Positions 32,773 to 34,743 of a DNA stretch of 34,743 nucleotides are shown piece after piece; the first letter of the stretch is position 1, and each line of letters begins with the position of its first letter. Made by a program: the position numbers and the translations under genes. The DNA comes from Streptomyces himastatinicus ATCC 53653 (lineage in GTDB: Bacteria > Actinomycetota > Actinomycetes > Streptomycetales > Streptomycetaceae): positions 3,936,988 through 3,971,730 of the forward strand of contig NZ_GG657754.1 in assembly GCF_000158915.1 (NCBI RefSeq), given 5' to 3'. The notes under the pieces are model-generated. The model did not search any database and was not told the DNA's origin. It saw nothing but the letters and a program-made list of their open reading frames with translations.

Positions 32773-34638
32773 TCAACGCTTGGCGCGCGATGCGGCGCGG
32801 CCGCGCTCCTTCTGGTCCAGCACGACCTTGCGGATGCGGACGGTCTCCGGGGTGACCTCGACGCACTCGTCGTCGCGGCAGAACTCCAGGGACTGCTCCA
32901 GCGAGAGCAGCCGCGGCGGCACCAGGGACTCGGTCACATCCGCGGTCGAGGACCGCATGTTGGTGAGCTTCTTCTCCTTGGTGATGTTCACGTCCATGTC
33001 GTCGGCGCGCGAGTTCTCGCCGACGATCATGCCCTCGTACACCTCGGTGCCCGGCGAGGTGAACAGCACGCCGCGCTCCTGGAGGTTGGTCATCGCGAAC
33101 GCGGTCACCGCGCCCGAGCGGTCGGCCACCAGGGAGCCGCTGTTACGGGTGCGCAGCTCGCCGAACCACGGCTCGTGGCCCTCGAAGATGGAGTGCGCGA
33201 TACCGGTGCCGCGGGTCTGGGTCAGGAACTCGGTGCGGAAGCCGATGAGGCCGCGGGACGGCACGATCCACTCCATGCGGATCCAGCCGGAACCGTGGTT
33301 GGTCATGGTCTCCATGCGCCCCTTGCGGGTCGCCATCAGCTGGGTGATGGCACCGAGGTGCTCCTCGGGGGCGTCGATGGTCAGGCGCTCGATCGGCTCG
33401 TGGAGCTTGCCGTCGACCTCCTTGGTGACGACCTCGGGCTTGCCGACGGTCAGCTCGAAGCCCTCCCGGCGCATCGTCTCGACCAGGATCGCCAGCGCCA
33501 GCTCACCGCGGCCCTGCACCTCCCAGGCGTCGGGGCGCTCGGTCGGCAGCACGCGCAGCGAGACGTTGCCGATCAGCTCCTTCTCGAGGCGGTCCTTGAC
33601 CAGCCGGGCGGTGACCTTGTGGCCCTTGCCGCCCTTGCCGACCAGCGGCGAGGTGTTGGTGCCGATGGTCATCGAGATGGCGGGCTCGTCGACGGTGATC
33701 AGCGGGAGCGCGATCGGGTTCTCGGGGTCGGCCAGGGTCTCACCGATCATGATCTCCGGGATGCCCGCGACCGCGCAGATGTCGCCCGGCCCGGCGACCT
33801 CGGCGGGCTTGCGGGTGAGCGCCTCGGTCATCATCAGCTCGGTGATGCGGACGTTGGAGATCGAGCCGTCGCGCTTGATCCAGGCGACGGTCTGGCCCTT
33901 CTTCAGCTCGCCCTGCTCGACGCGGAGCAGCGCGATCCGGCCGAGGAAGTTGTCCGCGTCCAGGTTGGTGACATGGGCCTGGAGCGGGGCGGCCGCGTCG
34001 TACTCGGGCGCGGGGACGGTCTCCAGCAGGGTGACGAAGAACGGCCACAGGCTGTCGCTGTCGGCCGGGACGGTGCCGTCCTCCGGCTTGGTCAGCGAGG
34101 CGATGCCGTCACGCGCACAGGCGTAGACGATCGGGAACTCGATCTGCTCCTCGGTCGCGTCCAGGTCCAGGAACAGGTCGTACGTCTCGTTGACGACGTC
34201 GTCGATCCGGGAGTCCGGGCGGTCCGTCTTGTTGATGCACAGGATGACCGGCAGCTTGGCCTGGAGCGCCTTGCGCAGCACGAAGCGGGTCTGCGGCAGC
34301 GGGCCCTCGGAGGCGTCCACCAGCAGCACCACGGCGTCGACCATGGACAGACCGCGCTCGACCTCACCGCCGAAGTCGGCGTGGCCGGGGGTGTCGATGA
34401 TGTTGATGGTGACGGGGTCACTGCCGTCCGCCGGGTGGTACTTCACGGCGGTGTTCTTCGCGAGAATGGTGATGCCCTTCTCGCGCTCGAGGTCGTTGGA
34501 GTCCATCACCCGGTCGTCCACCTGCTGGTGCGCGGCGAACGCACCGGCCTGCTTGAGCATGGCGTCGACGAGGGTCGTCTTTCCGTGGTCGACGTGGGCG
34601 ACGATGGCGACGTTACGAATATCGTGGCGCGTGGGCAT
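32773..34638 (-). CDS. typA: Ribosome-associated GTPase TypA/BipA
   Basis: TypA is a translational GTPase of the EF-G/LepA group that binds the 70S ribosome and affects assembly and stress adaptation. The protein has 621 residues, normal for the family. G1 is AHVDHGKT (14-21), the switch I region is REKGITI (52-58), G3 is DTPGHADF (82-89), and G4 is NKTD (136-139). Domain 2, the EF-G-like domain V and the BipA C-terminal domain follow (RGLIGFRTEFLTQTRG, VNITKEKKLTNMRSS, EVTPETVRIRK). The ATG lies at the conserved N-terminus (MPTRHDIRNVAIVAHVDHG); the nearest purine block (GGGAG) is 13 bases upstream. It is intact and convergent with nothing. Confidence 0.95.
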   Translation of the reverse strand: MPTRHDIRNVAIVAHVDHGKTTLVDAMLKQAGAFAAHQQVDDRVMDSNDLEREKGITILAKNTAVKYHPADGSDPVTINIIDTPGHADFGGEVERGLSMVDAVVLLVDASEGPLPQTRFVLRKALQAKLPVILCINKTDRPDSRIDDVVNETYDLFLDLDATEEQIEFPIVYACARDGIASLTKPEDGTVPADSDSLWPFFVTLLETVPAPEYDAAAPLQAHVTNLDADNFLGRIALLRVEQGELKKGQTVAWIKRDGSISNVRITELMMTEALTRKPAEVAGPGDICAVAGIPEIMIGETLADPENPIALPLITVDEPAISMTIGTNTSPLVGKGGKGHKVTARLVKDRLEKELIGNVSLRVLPTERPDAWEVQGRGELALAILVETMRREGFELTVGKPEVVTKEVDGKLHEPIERLTIDAPEEHLGAITQLMATRKGRMETMTNHGSGWIRMEWIVPSRGLIGFRTEFLTQTRGTGIAHSIFEGHEPWFGELRTRNSGSLVADRSGAVTAFAMTNLQERGVLFTSPGTEVYEGMIVGENSRADDMDVNITKEKKLTNMRSSTADVTESLVPPRLLSLEQSLEFCRDDECVEVTPETVRIRKVVLDQKERGRAASRAKR

Positions 34639-34730
34639 ACGTGCGCGCTTCTCCCGGTTTCGTGGGTGGCTGCGCGCTCCTTTGTCCGGCGCGCCTTTCC
34701 GCCGGGCTGCTTACGCCACGGCCTGACCCC

Positions 34731-34736
34731 ATGGTA
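34731..34736 (-). promoter_or_regulatory. Possible -10 of the typA promoter
   Basis: TACCAT on the minus strand lies about 95 bases upstream of typA. The matching -35 would fall at or beyond the window edge, so it cannot be checked. Confidence 0.25.
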
Positions 34737-34743
34737 AGGGGAC

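Noticed and set aside
1..34743. CRISPR arrays, tRNA/rRNA genes, replication origin, attachment sites
   Set aside because: I looked for regular short repeats, tRNA-like cloverleaf ends and DnaA-box clusters and saw none.

Overview
The window has very high GC content, strong third-position G/C bias, GTG starts, 4-bp ATGA overlaps and whiJ-type regulatory genes. It also carries mycothiol biosynthesis (mshB) and a bldK-like operon. Together these point to a Streptomyces or a close relative. Species cannot be fixed from the sequence alone, and all family assignments rest on motifs read by eye.

Layout. At 1-2264 (minus strand) lie a conserved hypothetical gene cut by the left edge, a small DUF6113-like membrane protein, mshB and a 64-aa membrane protein. 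At 2653-5905 an S9 prolyl-oligopeptidase-type peptidase with two compensating indels converges on an eight-helix membrane protein. At 6357-12429 (plus) is a five-gene oligopeptide ABC importer in the order permease, lipoprotein, permease, ATPase, ATPase. That is the bldKABCDE order, and its first gene carries the only in-frame TTA codon I found in the window. A decayed gene follows at 12426-12972. Then come an ArsR/SRPBCC pair behind a promoter with a built-in palindrome, a GlxA-type AraC regulator, a second-copy-type GAPDH and a GNAT acetyltransferase.

At 16677-17953 sits a TnpB-only IS200/IS605-type element. A near-perfect RecA-independent (PafBC-type) DNA-damage promoter motif lies directly upstream of tnpB. 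If the element is removed at its predicted ends, that promoter falls directly in front of the GNAT gene. At 18054-23700 (minus) is a second oligopeptide ABC operon whose last ATPase gene is thrown out of frame at a run of eight T. At 23988-26436 a small accessory block holds a truncated ribbon-helix-helix antitoxin, a DUF397 protein, an XRE/DUF5753 regulator, an anti-sigma-like ATPase and two very small genes: a whiJ-like locus. At 26510-32327 (minus) is a third oligopeptide ABC operon (lipoprotein, B, C, D, F). typA/bipA closes the window.

How the genes work together. Three complete five-gene peptide importers occupy most of the window, and the S9 peptidase would suit cytoplasmic breakdown of imported peptides. 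The bldK-like operon and the whiJ-like trio tie the region to developmental control. Accessory insertions (TnpB element, whiJ-like block, ArsR to GNAT cassette) lie between the importer operons. Three genes carry frame damage, which may be real decay or indel errors in the assembly.
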